Notes: generated by a model not told the origin, from the letters alone. Counted from the stretch's first letter, positions 1 to 12,687 are shown. The stretch: DNA of 64,000 nt from Cymodocea nodosa (GCA_036874045.1 CM072335.1:13598001-13662000); one strand, 5' to 3'. A program made the numbers and translations.

Positions 1-1375
1 GGAATGTAGAAGCTCAACACACTTGGTAGGTTAGATGGTCATATCTTTACTGATATTGATTTATGCAAGCATTGCATCTATAGGAAACAAAAATGTGTTT
101 CTTTTGGAAGAGCAGAACATTCCACCAAGAGGAAGTTAGATTATGTCCATGCAGATTATTGGGGACCATCTCAACAACCCTCCTTAGTAGATTCTAAGTA
201 TTTTCTCTTCATTATTGATGACTTTAGTTATATGACTTGGGTTTTCATTATGAAGTACAAGAGTGAAGCCTTCAAGAACTTTAAATAGTGGAAGGCTATT
301 ATTGAAAACCAAGTAGGGAGAAAAGTAAAATACTTGAGAATAGATAATGGATTAGAATTCTACTCAAATGAATTTGATATTTTTTGCAAAGATGCAGCCA
401 TAACTAGACATTATACTGTCAAGGGAACTCCACAACAGAATGGAGTTGTAGAACATCTTAATAGGACGTTATTGGAGAGAGCTAGATGTATGCTCTTGTA
501 TGTTAGGCTGGAAAAATGTTTTTGGGCTGAAGCTATTAACACAACCTCCTATTTGGTAAATAGATCGCCATCTAATGCTATTGGCAACAAGATCCCTTAT
601 GAAGTATGGATGGATAAAGCAGCAAACTACTCCAAGTTGAAAGTATTTGGATGTCTTGCTTATTACTATGTGAATCATGGTAAATTAGAGTCATGTGCCA
701 AGGAAGGCATTTTTGTGGGATATGGAATGGGAGTAAAAGGGTATAGAATATATGATAAAGAAACAAGGAAGGTCATTCATAACAGGGATGTTACCTTTGA
801 TGAGGTTTCTTTGATGCATGAGAAAGAAAAGCCAACAATTTTGGATCCACCTAGTACTCCTAAGCAGGTGGAGCTTGATTTGAATCAACTGTTGATTTCT
901 GATCAGTTTGTTCCTGTTGATTCAAATCAACGTTTGATTTTGGAAGATGGCCATGGAGATGAATTTGTAGAGAACACACGTCCAAGGTGTGTTGCCAGAG
1001 ATCATCCTAGGAGGGATGTTCACCCTCCACAAAGGTATGACTACAACAATATGGTTGCTTTTGCCCTTCAGGTAGCTAGTGAGGTGGAGGATGCTGATCC
1101 ACCTAATTTTGATACTACCATTAGTGAACCAGAAGCCATACATTGGATGAGAGCTATGCAAGAAGAACTACAATCTTTGCATAAGAATAGGACTTGAGAG
1201 TTGGTAAAACGTCCCAAAGACAGGAATGTTGTTGGTTGCAAATGGGTGTTCAAAAGGAAATTAGGAACACAAGGCAATCATGGAATTTAGTACAAGGCAA
1301 GATTAGAAGCAAAAGGTTTTTCACAGAAGGAAGGTGTGGACTTCAATGAAGTCTTTGCACTAGTAGTTAGACACC
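1..1375 (+). pseudogene. copia integrase to start of RT (broken)
   Basis: One frame from base 1 carries a GAG-pre-integrase zinc-type segment (LCKHCIYRKQKC, preceding H lost upstream), then the integrase core with YVHADYWGP (first Asp), LRIDNGLEF (second Asp) and QQNGVVEHLNRT (Glu), so the D,D,E triad is present. The C-terminal part shows VFGCLAYYYV and GIFVGYG. The start of RT follows (VVGCKWVFKRK). Stops at 7-9, about 283-285 and 1195-1197 break it; the last replaces the W of TWELV. A one-base frameshift near 1370 leads into the next part. In life this enzyme inserts retrotransposon cDNA; here it is dead. Confidence 0.85.
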
Positions 1376-2218
1376 TCCATTCGAGTCCTTTTGGCAATTG
1401 TTGTAGTAAAGGATTTAGAACTTGAGCAATTAGATGTGAAAATAGCTTTCTTGTATGGTGATTTAGATGAGAACATCTGGATGGAATAGCCAACAGGTTT
1501 TGCAGAAAGAGGTAACTCAGTCCTCGTTTGTAAGTTGCAGAAATCTTTGTATGGGCTGAAATAGTCTCTCAAGCAGTGGTATAAAAGATTTGATTCTTTT
1601 ATCACAAATGTTGGCTTTGTTCATAGCAGTTTTGATTCATGTGTCTATATTAAATAAATTAAAGATGAATTTTTTTATTTGCTCTTGTATGTGGATGACA
1701 TCTTGATTACAGTTAGAGATGTTAATGAGATATAGTTTTTGAAAGACACATTGAAATCTAAATTTGCAATGAAGGATTTAGGACCGACAAGTAAAATCCT
1801 TGGGATGGAGATTTATCATGATAGGAACATTGGAAGGTTATTTCTCCATCAGCATAGTTATGTTCTAAAAATTCTGAGCAGGTTTGGAATGACTTCAAGT
1901 AAAGCCATCAGAACACCCTATGACAGGAACCTGTGATTACCAATTGTTATGGCACCTCAGACGTAGTCAAAGGAGTACATGAAGAAAGTTCCATATTCAC
2001 AAGCAGTTAGCAGTCTCATGTATGCCATGGTTTGTACTCATCCAGATCTTGCTTACCTTCTTAGTGTTGTAAGCAGGTTTATGTCAAATCCAAGGAAGAG
2101 TCATTGGTAGGCTATGAAGATGATCTTCAGGTACTTAAAGGGCATGTTTGATGTAGGACTGATTTATGGAGTTAAGCATAACTGTAGTATGGTTGGATAT
2201 TCTGATTCAGATTTTCTT
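1373..2218 (+). pseudogene. copia RT and partial RNase H (broken)
   Basis: After the frameshift the second frame gives the RT core: LEQLDVKIAFLYGDL, a YGLK motif followed by a stop, LLYVDDILI (the YVDD catalytic motif) and FAMKDLGP. The longest clean stretch is 1739-1936. RNase H begins with MYAMVCTHPDLAY and stops at GYSDSDF, so most of it is missing. In-frame stops at former Trp or Gln codons recur through the stretch. Family assignment is firm; the enzyme cannot be functional. Confidence 0.8.
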
Positions 2219-3584
2219 GTTGAGTTACCTAACCTAATGAGTAAAATGCTATTTAGAGGCAATTTTACACGTTACCTTATATAACATAACACCTAATTAG
2301 TATACTTAACCAAAAAGCAAGTTTCAGATGTTTTCAACTAAAAGCTTTCGAAAACAACTTACAATCTGTAAATAACTTATCAAAAATATTATCTTAAGAA
2401 CATTGTAAACTATTCTAATATTCTTTCTATGTACCTAAAATAGTTTGTTTGTTTGTTAAATTGTTTCATCAAGATTTTTAGAGGACTAAACTTAGATTAA
2501 CTAAGGTTTATCTTCTGAATGATATTAATCTATTTTGGACATTGTAATTTTCCCCCCTACAAATATACTTCAAATATATTCAATAACATATAAAATATAC
2601 TCATATAAAATAGGTGTTAACTATAACTATACTTTAAATTTTTTAAAAACTTTTGATATCTTGAATTTATCAAGAATGATTTCTAGAATCAACTCTAACT
2701 ATATATGAATCAAAACATAACTTTAAACTTAATATGATTAACATAAGGAGAATAAAGAAATGTATCTCAAATAAACATTTTCAAAAGTACTAGTTTAGAT
2801 TTAACAAATCAGTAGTCATATTGGTAGAAACTATATTCGATTCAAAGATATCTATATTTAATGAAACAACTTTTATCTTTTCAAAATAGTAAATATATAT
2901 AATTTTCTTTAAAAGTTAGTTTGAAAAGCTTGAATCATACAACTTTCTAATGTACCTGTGTAATGAGTTTCAGTCAACAATCTTAGGTCTGATCAGGACC
3001 TTAGGTTGCCAGATGTAAAGAATACTTTTCAAGACAACAATCCTTACATACCTATCTGCTCAAGTACAAAAGGCTCATGATCAAAGTGATCAATAAACTC
3101 TCAAAGATTTTCACTTTGTAAGCACTTTTTATTTTAAGCATAATATATATGTATTTCATTAATACAGATGTGATAAATCTCATACAATTTTTACTTCTAT
3201 GATTTTACTAAAAATATGAATCAATTTCAATAAGCTCATACATTTGATAGTAGCTTAATATGATTTATATATAAATTATTCTGCAAGTTTAATCAATCAA
3301 GTCAAACTCATTCTTGATCATATGCACTTTCATTGATCCAAATTTTAGGATTTTAGAGGAATTTATTATTTTTCATTGACATTTCTACTTAAAATTTTGA
3401 AAACCATTAAACTTAGAAAAATAAGTAAAATCAATAAGATACTACTATAATTTTATTGTAAATACATAGTATCTTATGCAATAGTTTAGATATTACTTAG
3501 ATATTTATGATAAGTATATAATATCTATGAGGTAAAAACATCAACAATATTTATCTTTTGTGAAGTTTACGCATTTTACACATC
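2219..3584 (-). other. noncoding 3' module of A4
   Basis: There is no reading frame worth calling. Read on the minus strand it matches the region after RNase H in A2 and A1, and a distinctive block at about 2940-3110 also matches the Athila-like elements (32790-32980 and, inverted, 45690-45850). Around 2553-2565 the minus strand reads a G-run after tatatttgta, resembling a polypurine tract. The part at 2219-2530 corresponds to 60160-60480, the region before the accessory gene of A2. It is very AT-rich. Confidence 0.7.
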
Positions 3585-4314
3585 AGATTTAGATCTTACG
3601 TAATCAACATCAGTATATCTTATAAGATCTATTGAACTATCCTTAGAATAATATAGTTTGAAATTTTTAGTTCCTTATATATATTTAAATATTTTTTTAA
3701 CAGCAATTGAGTGTAATTCTTTAGAATTAGATTGAAATCTAGCATAAGCACACACAACAAACATAATATTAGGTCTACTAGCTATCAAATAAAGTAAAGA
3801 ACCAATCATACTTCTATATTTTCATTGATCTATTGATTTTCCTATGTCATCAATATCTAACTTTAAAGAAGTACTCATAGGTGTTTTTTGAATCCTTGTA
3901 TTATTAAAATTAAATTTCTTAAGCATTTCAATTGCATATTTTTCCTAATTTAAAAATATACCTTTATCCATTTACTTAATTTGAAGTCTTAGAAAATATG
4001 AAAGTTCACTTATCATACTCATTTCAAATTGATTAGTCATATCTTTAGAAAATATTTTTATCAGTTTATCAGAAGTTGCTCCAAAGATTATATCATCCAC
4101 ATATATTTGAACAACAATCTGATCTTTATCATCTTTCTTAATAAAAAGAGTATAATCTACTTTTCCCATGATATATCCTTGTTCTATAAGAAAAGTACAT
4201 AATCTTTCATACCACAATCTAGGTGCTTGCTTCAAATCATATAAGGCTTTCTTCAGTTTATACACATAGTTAGGATTATTAATATATTCAAATCTAGGTA
4301 GTTGTTATACATAA
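3585..4314 (-). pseudogene. copia RT C-terminal half plus truncated RNase H (A4)
   Basis: RT reads from the PPGFE region through [19 protein letters not shown] and the catalytic [13 protein letters not shown] to MISELSYFLRLQIK (clean at 3972-4265). A TAG stop at 3945-3947 replaces the Gln of NQEKY. RNase H follows (MSTSLKLDIDD, MIGSLLYL, SRPNIMF) but jumps at about 3585 from YTDVDYVRSKSD directly into the 3' noncoding sequence. About 400 bp of RNase H are missing, with a short TGAT match at the joint. Confidence 0.8.
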
Positions 4315-5376
4315 TGTAGGATCGTCTGTATCACAAGAGGGGAGGTGAATTATGTCTTTAGTAATTAAACTAGCGGATAAAACAAGAGCACAAAATACTC
4401 GTAAATGAAATTCTATTCTTTTATTTCAAGACAGAATTTACAATATCTTTTCAACTCAATTCCCTTCTTGACGGCTTTGATACAGTAATTTTTGATATAC
4501 AATAGGAAAACAAAGCTCTTTTTCAAAACTAATTTTGAATTGTATAAAACCTAATCTTTATGCATACAGCTCTTTTCTTTCTCTTTGCTTAGCTTTTGTA
4601 TCTCTTCTTCTCCAGTTGTCGAATTTCCAGACTTCTTGTGTTTACAGCTCCTTTTCTAAAATTGATTGGAATTTTGAAGTTCTTCTGATGTTGGAGAACT
4701 TTTCAGAATATGAATATTCAAACTTAACTTTTTAGTTAGGGATCTAGATTGAATATTCAGACTTGGTTTTTGAGATTGGGATCCTCTATTGTAATATATC
4801 TCGTACTCTCTATTAGTAGTTGAACTCTGTTGTCTTTCACGTTTAGCATGTTCATCCACTTGATTCACAATCCATAATCCACATACTAATTTTCTCTTTA
4901 ATCCAAATTACTTTCTATTTAAATTTCCACTTACTTCACTAACATTTTGAGTTTCCACGATCTCCACTCATAGATATATCGAAACTTTATATTCCTGGAG
5001 TCTTGTAGAATATCTTCTAAGTCTTCAATTTAGTCAAACAGTTATCTTTTAACTTCTGTAAAAACTCGAACACTTATCCTTTAACTCTTTGAGTTTTTGC
5101 ACCTGCAAAACACGTGACCAAACAAAGAAACTTTTCTATTCATTAGTCCTTTTATAAAACTCGAACAGTTATCTATCTATGCATATAAAAACTCGAATAG
5201 TTATCTAACTATTTGATTTTTCATTACCGAACGCACATGAAAAACACATGACAACTTAAAACATTAAAAACACATGTGCATATAACTTAACTATATGAGT
5301 TTTTAACATAAAGTATTCAACAAAAATGAAACGTTAACTATCCGAAAGTTTAACTATTACAAATCTAGCTCTTTGG
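4315..5376 (-). repeat. 3' LTR of element B (5'-truncated)
   Basis: It matches 14777-15852 almost base for base, including the minus-strand end CGATCCTACA and the TATA-like TATAAAAGG (minus strand, 5148-5156). The match stops at about 5376; beyond it lies accessory-gene sequence instead of the LTR start TGTTAGG. The U3 part holds several TAACTATCCGA and AACTCGAA motifs and CACGTG boxes. Confidence 0.8.
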
Positions 5377-5479
5377 AGTTCCTTTGTAGAGAAAGATCAT
5401 GACTTTAATCTTTTCTATGGCCAAGGTGTAATATCTGTTTGACTTGCCACAATTCTCAAAATTGTATCACCATAAAATA

Positions 5480-7630
5480 ATTTACTCTACAAATGTAAGA
5501 TATGAGAAACAAAAATATCATACCAGTTCACCTGTATATGGTTGATTAATGTGTATGTAGCATAAAGACAACATCTGCCAACTTTTGCCCCATGACTAAA
5601 CCTTTGAAACAATGTAGCATGCAATATTTTTGCAATAAAACGTGCTTGGCCATTTAAGTCATTTAGTAATGTCAATGGTTTGTTGGCAGTTGGATCTTTG
5701 GCTAAACTTGTAATGTCCCATCCCAATCAATGAACCTATTTTCTTTCTAATAATTTAACTCCATTTTTCAGACCAAGTACTTGATGAAGTAAATATGGAG
5801 TTAAATATATGTCATTTTCTTGTATATTAGAAACAGGAATACCTTCTTCCACTGTTAAGTTTGAATAAAAACAATCGAGAAGTTCGGGTATAGCAAGATG
5901 GCCTGGCTATTGTGGAAGTAGAGTCAACAAGCCTTGAAATTCAAACAGTTCATGTATGTGTGCCATCCCTTCAAACTTAACTGGTCTTGAATATAAAATT
6001 GTAAAAGTTTTATATGTCTGAAATTTGTCATAACAGGAATTATTTCTGAACCATAATAGTGTATTTGCATCTAAACTCTATTCAGGATTAGGTATTTTCC
6101 TGTCATGATGTTCTGATCTGGGACTTGTTTCAATATTATCAGCAGCATCTATATTGTCAGATCTTTCAAAACTGGTGGAATTTCTATCATAACTAGTATA
6201 AATGTTTGAAATATCTGTTATTGTCGTATCAATAATCTACTGAATTTCTTTTGGAAACATTTCAGTAGCAACAGTCTCTGTAACAATCTGTATATCAACA
6301 ACCTGTATATCTATATGTGATCTATACAACTATCTCTGTATGAAAGAATGTTCTATATTTATCTATGGAATAGAATCATCCTGTATTTCTGAAATTTGTA
6401 TATGTGAGACATTGGTAGTATCATATTCTATTTGTAACTGTGTATGTTGTTGATTATATACATTTATCAACAAGTATACGATATATTGTAACAGACATAA
6501 CCATACATATAAAGTGTAGTATTAGCAACTGTACCAAAATTCAAAAGTCTTTGTTCGAGATACAGTAAGAGGAAGAATATCTGTATATTCCTCTTCAGAT
6601 GAAATATCTTCAAAATTCATAGACTCAGTGTCTATGTCATCAATAATATCATCAAATTTGATATCATCTCTATATATATCATCAAAATTTCCTACATTCT
6701 CACTTTCCGTAGGAAAAGAATGTGTGCTTACAGCATTGTGTGAAAAACTGTCCATTGTATTAAAAGATACATTATGTACTAATGTGACACAATACCTTAG
6801 AGTATATGCTTGTAAGCCAATATTTGTCACATCTGCTGGGATTCTTGACAAAAATGTTTGTCCAGCTTCTGCAATGGAGCATAGTTTTCCATTTTTCACT
6901 GATTCTTCTTTTTGTTGCAATATTCCTTGTACACTTGTAGTTAGTCCAAATATTCAATTGTCTTTTTCTTTGTCTGACTATATGTCTGCAGTGTTTCAAG
7001 TTGTTCAGGAGGTTCTAAAATTGTCTTAATTTCTCTTGTTAAAGGCACCTGTTGTCTTGATGGTCCTTCACCATGATGCCTAGGTGGTAATAATGGAATA
7101 TAGAGTTTTAAGCTCTTCACCTCTGCCATTTTTAGTTGATAAACTCTTTGTCCTTCACTTCGAAGGCCTATTTTGCTAATGGTAGTTTTCTATTCATCGA
7201 TATACTGTTTAATATCATCTAAAACAGCTAGGGGAAAATAATGTTGGGAATACAAGGATTGTAATTCCCTGTTTGCATTTTTAGTCATTGGTCCTCACTT
7301 CTTTCCATAATAAGTGATAGATTGTACCGATGTCTTTGGTGCATGTCCAGAACTTACAACTGCAGGGTTAGGTTGTAAATTTCTTTTCAATACATGTAAT
7401 GCGGAAAGTTCAGTATGTTTTAGTTTAAACTGTGTTTCAGCATAATTTCGAATAAATTTCCAATAGAAAATTTTCTCATCTTGAACAGCTTTTCTTATTT
7501 CATGCAGTATTTCATTTGAAAAAGTGTACCTTGAATAGATGTCGTTGATTTCATTCTGCATTTTTTGAAGTTCCAGCTCTCTTTTTTGCACTTTGGTCAT
7601 TCTACCACGCCTTCTTCCACATCTTGACAT
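5480..7630 (-). pseudogene. accessory gene of copia B, Transposase_32-like
   Basis: It starts MSRCGRRRGRMTKVQKREL on the minus strand, a basic N-terminus, followed by a helical stretch (EINDIYSRYTF, EILHEIRKAVQ) and a long acidic middle (6522-6920, DDIIDDIDTES). The C-terminal part reads ILYSRPVKFEGM, ELFEFQGLLTLL, LLDCFYSNL, LLHQVLGLKN, then LNDLNGQARFIAKIL and LINHIQVNWYDIF. Each block has a counterpart in the gypsy element G1 gene at 25813-28037 (IIYSRPVNWDGM, LFEFQGLLQFI, VPYFYANL, LLHNIFGLKN, RIQVNWCQVF). That domain resembles the putative plant transposon protein family; its role is unknown. Several stops and one frameshift near 6930 disable it. It occupies the env-like position after pol. 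Confidence 0.7.
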
Positions 7631-7639
7631 TGTTGATTA

Positions 7640-8470
7640 ATCTTCGCTTTGTACTATAGAACTTAGTGGAAGGAAAGATTGTGAAGCTAGGGTTTTACCA
7701 AGGTAGAAATATGAAAGGTTGTTAGTAAAACATTCATAACTCTTCGAGTTTATAAATGGATTCAATCATTGAAATCATAAATAGAAGATCCGTTACTGAT
7801 AAATAACTCGAGTGCTTGCAATAACTGTATAAGTTTTACAACCAACAATTGCAGAATACTTAGCGTAACTGTGCATATAAAGAAAATAACTTCAGGCTAA
7901 GTGAAAAAGTGAGAAAACTCGAAGACTTATGATAACTATTCGAGTTTCAACTAAGACATTATAAAGCAGTGAAATTCAACACGTACACAATTTGAACTTA
8001 AGGTGTTCAAAAAGTTTCGGAGACTTATAAACCTAACTATCCGATGCTTAGGTACATTTTAGAGAGTTATAGATAACCTTCCGAAAGATAACTTAAGTTA
8101 ATCATCCAGATCACGACACGCGTACTTAAGCAGTTTTATAATAAAGAGATGTTTCAGACAATTACAAATCTAACTTTTCGATGCCCAGACGCATTTCGGA
8201 GAGCTACAGATAACTTATCGAAAATCCACTCAAGTCATGCATTATGGTTTCGACACGTGTACTTCAGGAAATAATAAAATAGTCTATTGAACATTTTAAA
8301 ACACAACTGTCCAATACTTGTAATATAACTTGCCGAAACAATAGAAAATTTGGATACTTAAGAATTAAAATACCTACAAGTCACCGACAGTTTAGAAATG
8401 TACCTAATTAAGGTGTATTTCCTGAAATTATGCAGATTCTTTCATGAAAACATATAATAGTTCAAAAGTT
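7640..8470 (-). promoter_or_regulatory. Athila-LTR-like segment upstream of the B accessory gene
   Basis: There is no coding sequence. Read on the minus strand, 8470-8080 aligns with the U3 of the Athila-like LTR: the run around 8225-8295 (CCTGAAGTACACGTGTCG, then AAACCATAATGCATGACTT) is almost identical to 18722-18765. It carries TAACTATCCGA-type inverted repeats and CACGTG boxes and ends just before the accessory gene start at 7630. I infer that it may act as that gene's promoter; homology to the LTR is seen, activity is not shown. Confidence 0.55.
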
Positions 8471-9574
8471 ATGAATTATTATACAAGAAATTGCTCCCTC
8501 TACATAAATGTAGTGTAAAGAATCTATGGCGTACTTAATCTGGGTTGCCAAGCCCTAAGTAGAGTTGGCTTAAAAAGGTCAAATAGCTTACTTAAAGAGG
8601 ATGCTAAGCCTTAAATAGATTTGAGTCTCTCCCTTTTTTTTTTTAATTTGAATGAAATACAGAAATAAGTAGTAGAGTTAACAATTTAGACTTTTTGGCT
8701 TTTATCTTATTCAATTTACAAAAGATAATTCATAGAGATATACCTACAGAAACTTAAAAGATTTCAATAATGAGTACACAACTTAAGACAAATAAATATC
8801 GTACATTATGTGTAAAGAGTAGATAATAACAAAAATAGCAAGGATTATATGCACAGATTATGTCAGAATTGTTATAACATCTTGAAAGATAAATTAAGCT
8901 TGAGTACATTGACTCCTTTTTTTTATTATATTCATATATATATATTTTATGTATTACCTCCCACAATATCATCTTTTTACGTGATCATAATCCCTTGCTT
9001 AGGGGAAAGATAACCAGTTACTCAATGACAAGTGAGAACAGGTAATTTTTTTTTTTTAAATATAATCTGAATTACTTGCAAAATGAGTTTTCAGTCAGCA
9101 AATCCCAAACTAGTTGGTTTAAGTGACTAGCGTTTAAGATCCCCTAACGGACTTAATTACTCAAGTAATTACAAACAAAAAATAAACAAAAATAAAACAA
9201 GACAGTAGATTAAATTAGAGGCAACCGCAAGACTTAATTTTTCTAATAGAATGTTAATAACTTTCCTTTAATAAAAAGTACATACTTTCTATGTATTTTC
9301 CTATTAAAATCTCTATAATAGCATATACATAAGTAACAAAAATATAGTTGGCACTCACATTGAATGAATTTAACTTTTCCTTAAGTAATCTTTTCTGAAT
9401 TTTTCTTAAATAAATTGACTTCAATAAAAATCAGAATTTCATAAATTCTTAACTACTAGAAAACTGTAATTCGAAAATAGATATGTTGTTTTGTTTTGTT
9501 TTCTTTTTTAATAATAAAGACATTAAATTCTAAAACTACCTTATAACAAACCAAAATATAATGAATAGGACTAT
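8471..9574 (-). other. noncoding region after RNase H of B
   Basis: About 1.1 kb with no supported gene. On the minus strand it occupies the place of the 3' module in A2. A weak but recognisable match survives at about 9085-9110, where TTTGCTGACTGAAAACTCA parallels ATTGTTGACTGAAAGCTCA of A2 and G1. The rest is AT-rich and diverged, with T and A runs at 8632 and 9047. Confidence 0.5.
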
Positions 9575-11290
9575 TTAAAAATCAGATAACCTACAGATAC
9601 CAAGTTCTAATCGTAATTTTGAGAATGTACTTTCATCTAAGGGTTTTGTAAATAGATCTGCTAATTGTTCTGTGGTAGGAACAAAATTTAATACTATTTT
9701 TCCTTTTATAACATTATCCCTTGGAAAATGATGTCGAACTTCTATATGTTTTGCTCGTGAATGTAAGACAGGATTTTTAGATAAACTAATTACAGAATTA
9801 CTATCACAGAAAATCTTAGTTGGTTCATAGTCTAAATTAAAATCTTTTAAGTTTTGTCTGATCCACAGGATTTGAGCACAGCAAAGTGCAGTAGCTATAT
9901 ATTTAGCTTCAATTGTAAATAATGCTACATAATTTTGTTTTTTGCTAAACCATGACACTAAAGAATTACCTAACAATTGACAAGTGCCACTGGTGCCTTT
10001 TCTTTCAGACTTACATCCTGCGAAATCAGCATCACTATAACCTACTAAGTTTAAAGAACTGTGTTTAAAGTAAAACAGTCCGAAATTGATGGTTCCTAAT
10101 AGATATTTAAAAATTCGTTTAACAGCAAGTAGGTGTGATTCCTTAGGATTTGATTGATATCTAGCACAAGTACACACACTAAACATAATATCTGGTCGGC
10201 TAGCTATTAAATAGAGTAATGAACCAATCATACTTCTATATTGTTTTACATCTACAGTTTTTCCAGAGTCAACTTTATCCAACTTGGTGATAGTACTCAT
10301 TGGTGTATTCTTTGTTTTAGTGTTGTCTAAACCAAACCTCTTTAATAAATATTGAGTATATTTTTCTTATGAAATAAAAGTACCCTGATCTAATTGCTTA
10401 ATTTGTAAGCCTAGGAAAAATGATAGTTCACCCATCATACTCATTTCAAATTGATTAGTCATGTCTTTCGAAAAGGACTCAACTAATTTATCATTTGTTG
10501 CTCCAAATATGATGTCATCTACATAGATTTGAACTACTAATATATCTTTTTTGATCTTCTTGATAAAAAGAGTGTGATATGCTTTTCCCATAGAATACCC
10601 TTTTTCCATAAGAAATTTAGATAATCTTTCATACCAAGACCTAGGAGCTTGTTTAAGGCCATATAGTGCCTTCTTAAGCTTGTAAATATACTCAAGATGT
10701 TTTGAATCTTCAAAACCTAGAGGTTGTTTTACATACACTTCTTCTTTTATATATCCATTTAAAAAAGTAGTCTTAACATCCATTTGATATAATTTGAAAT
10801 CCATATAACAAGCATAAGCTAACAAAATTCGTATTGATTCTAGTCTAGCAATAGGAGCAAATGTTTCATCATAGTCAATTCTTTCCTCTTGCTTGTAACC
10901 TTGAGCAACTAATCTAGCTTTATTTTTAACTATATATCCATCTTGATCTACATTGTTTCTAAATACCCACCTTGTCCCTATTATGGATTGATTTTCAGGT
11001 GGTGGAACTAGATCCCATACCTCATTTCTTATAAATTGATTTAGCTCATCTTGCATAGCTAAATACCAAAACTCATCTTCTAAGACATCTTCAATTATCT
11101 TAGGTTCTAGTAAAGAAACAAGTGAATAAGCACCACAAATGTTGACTACTGATGACCTAGTCCTAACTCCTTGATTAGGATCGCCTATTGTCTGATCAAT
11201 AGGATGAGATGAAGCATAACGCCAATTTCTATGTTGTTCCATATTTTCTATAGGTATGACATTATTTTCTTCTAAATTTTCATCATTCAA
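9575..11290 (-). pseudogene. copia B reverse transcriptase and RNase H (one stop)
   Basis: This is the best preserved RT in the window. From 11290 it reads the connection segment ([12 protein letters not shown]), [61 protein letters not shown] and the catalytic [17 protein letters not shown] stop at 10367-10369 replaces the Gln of the QEKY motif. The same frame resumes with MSTITKLDKVDS and RNase H from 10300 to the natural end GICRLSDF (9575), including YSDADFAGCKS, SWFSKKQN and EAKYIATALC. Apart from that single stop the 1.7 kb is open. Whether the stop is read through is unknown. Confidence 0.85.
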
Positions 11291-12049
11291 ACTTAGATTT
11301 CTTATTTCGTCAGATAATCAATCAATTTCTCTATCAACATCATTTGGTACTATTTCTGGGAGAATTTCTAAATCAAAGTTTTCAGCATGTCTTAAATCCA
11401 AATGAGAATTTTCATGAAATTTCACATGTAGGGTTTCCTAAATGGTTTTTGTTGATTTATTATAAACTCTATATGCTTTACTTCTAATGGAATAACCAAC
11501 AAAAATCCATTCATTTGATTTGGCTTTAAATTTGTCTCTTCGTTCCTTAGTGTTTAAAATAAAACACTTACAACCAAAGGGTTTTAAATAACTTATTTTG
11601 GGAACCCTGTTATACCATATCTCATAAGGAGTTTTATCTAAAATTGGTCTTAGATGTACTCTATTTATAACATAGCATGCTGTATGAACTACTTCTGCCT
11701 AGAGAAAAAGGGGTAACTTATTCTCATTTAACATGGTTTTGGACATTTCCTGAAGTGATCTGTTTTTACATTCTACTATCCCATTTTGTGAAGGAGCTCT
11801 TGGAAATGAGTACCTATGATCTATGCCTAATTCTTCACAAAAGGTGTCCATTTGATCATTATCAAATTTTGTGCCATGATCACTCCTAAGTTTTTGAATT
11901 TTAACATTTTACTCATTCTGAACTTTATTACAGAATATCTTAAATATTTCAAAAGCTTCAGTTTTATTAGCTAGAAAATAGACCCAAGTAAATCTAGAAT
12001 AGTCATCAACTAGTACAAAAGCTAATGTTTACCTCCTAGACTGGTTGTT
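11291..12049 (-). pseudogene. copia B integrase (broken)
   Basis: Minus-strand integrase follows LELMHMDLFGPTRTTSLGGK. A one-base loss at about 12023 shifts the frame, after which AFVLVDDYSRFTWVYFL, KLRSDHGTKFD (second Asp) and QNGIVECKNRS (Glu) are clear, then KPFGCKCFILNTK and GYSIRSKAYRVYNK. In-frame stops include one after KVQNE, a TAG in place of Trp before AEVVHTACYVINR, one in KTI-ETLHV and one in DREID-LSDE. All catalytic residues survive in a dead frame. Confidence 0.8.
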
Positions 12050-12687
12050 CTAGTAGGTCCAAATAAATCCATATGCATTAGTTCTAATACTCTTTTGCTT
12101 GTTATTTCATTTAAGCTTTTAAAGGATGTTTTATGTAATTTACCTAGTTGACACACATCACACATAAACTCTTTCGAGTACTTAATACTAGGTAAACCTC
12201 TAACTAGATTCTTTTTAGACAGCTTTTGTAATAATTTTAAGTTTGAGTGTCCTAGCATTCTATGCCATAAAATAACTTCATCCGATTTTGCAATTAAGCA
12301 AGCATTGTCTTTAATAATATCAGAAGGCAAATTTAGAATACAAACAGATCCTTTCTTGTATGTAGTGAATAAAATTTCGTTTGTAGTCATGTCCATAATT
12401 TTACAGGAATCTTTTTCAAAAATTATTCTGTAAATCTTCATTAAAACAGGAACACTCAATAAATTAAAACTTCAGTTTTCAACTAATAAGACATCATTTA
12501 TAAAACATTTCTCAGTTACCTGAACCTTGCCAAACCCAAGGATATTTGTTTTGCTTTTATTTTTAAAGGTAACTTGTCCGTTCTTGGTCTTTGTTATTTC
12601 TGTAAGTAATCGTATATCTCTAGTCATGTGGCTGGATGCTCCACTGTCTATTATCCATTTTGATTTGTGTACCTCCAAAACAATCAA
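12022..12687 (-). pseudogene. copia B aspartic protease and GAG-pre-integrase
   Basis: 12687-12472 carries WIIDSGASSHMTRD, the DSG active site of a copia protease, with LGFGKVQV downstream. After a stop at about 12469-12471 the frame continues at 12459-12022 with IIFEKDSCKIMD and the GAG-pre-integrase zinc motif (LWHRMLGHSN, CDVCQLGKLHK), ending in the first integrase Asp (MDLFGPT). Protease would cut the Gag-Pol precursor. Only a few stops break this part. Confidence 0.8.

Larger units (their letters stand above)
1..2218 (+). mobile_element. Tork/Tnt1-like Ty1/copia remnant (3' half of pol)
   Basis: The stretch reads as GAG-pre-integrase, integrase, RT and the start of RNase H of a Ty1/copia element, entering from the left edge of the window. 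It differs clearly from the SIRE-like elements further on: it has FVGYGMGVKGYRIYD in the integrase C-terminal region and LLYVDDILI in RT, as in the Tork/Tnt1 lineage. It ends abruptly in RNase H (GYSDSDF) at about 2218, where the inverted 3' region of element A4 begins. No LTR of this element is visible. Confidence 0.85.
2219..4314 (-). mobile_element. SIRE-like copia copy A4, 3' part
   Basis: On the minus strand this reads RT, a shortened RNase H, then the noncoding 3' region. The same 3' region follows RNase H of copy A2 (57179-58257 and 60143-60480). The left end abuts the Tork remnant without a recognisable terminus. The right end is cut by the LTR edge TGTAGGATCG at 4315, inside the RT motif that reads YVKQPPGFE in other copies. 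Confidence 0.8.

Noticed and set aside
6628-7029. 133-codon plus-strand frame
   Set aside because: It is opposite the acidic segment of the B accessory gene, which has homologues in other elements; the plus frame has none.
8754-8972. Tyr/Cys-rich minus-strand frame of 72 codons
   Set aside because: It lies in AT-rich noncoding sequence after RNase H of B; the composition is explained by AT bias.
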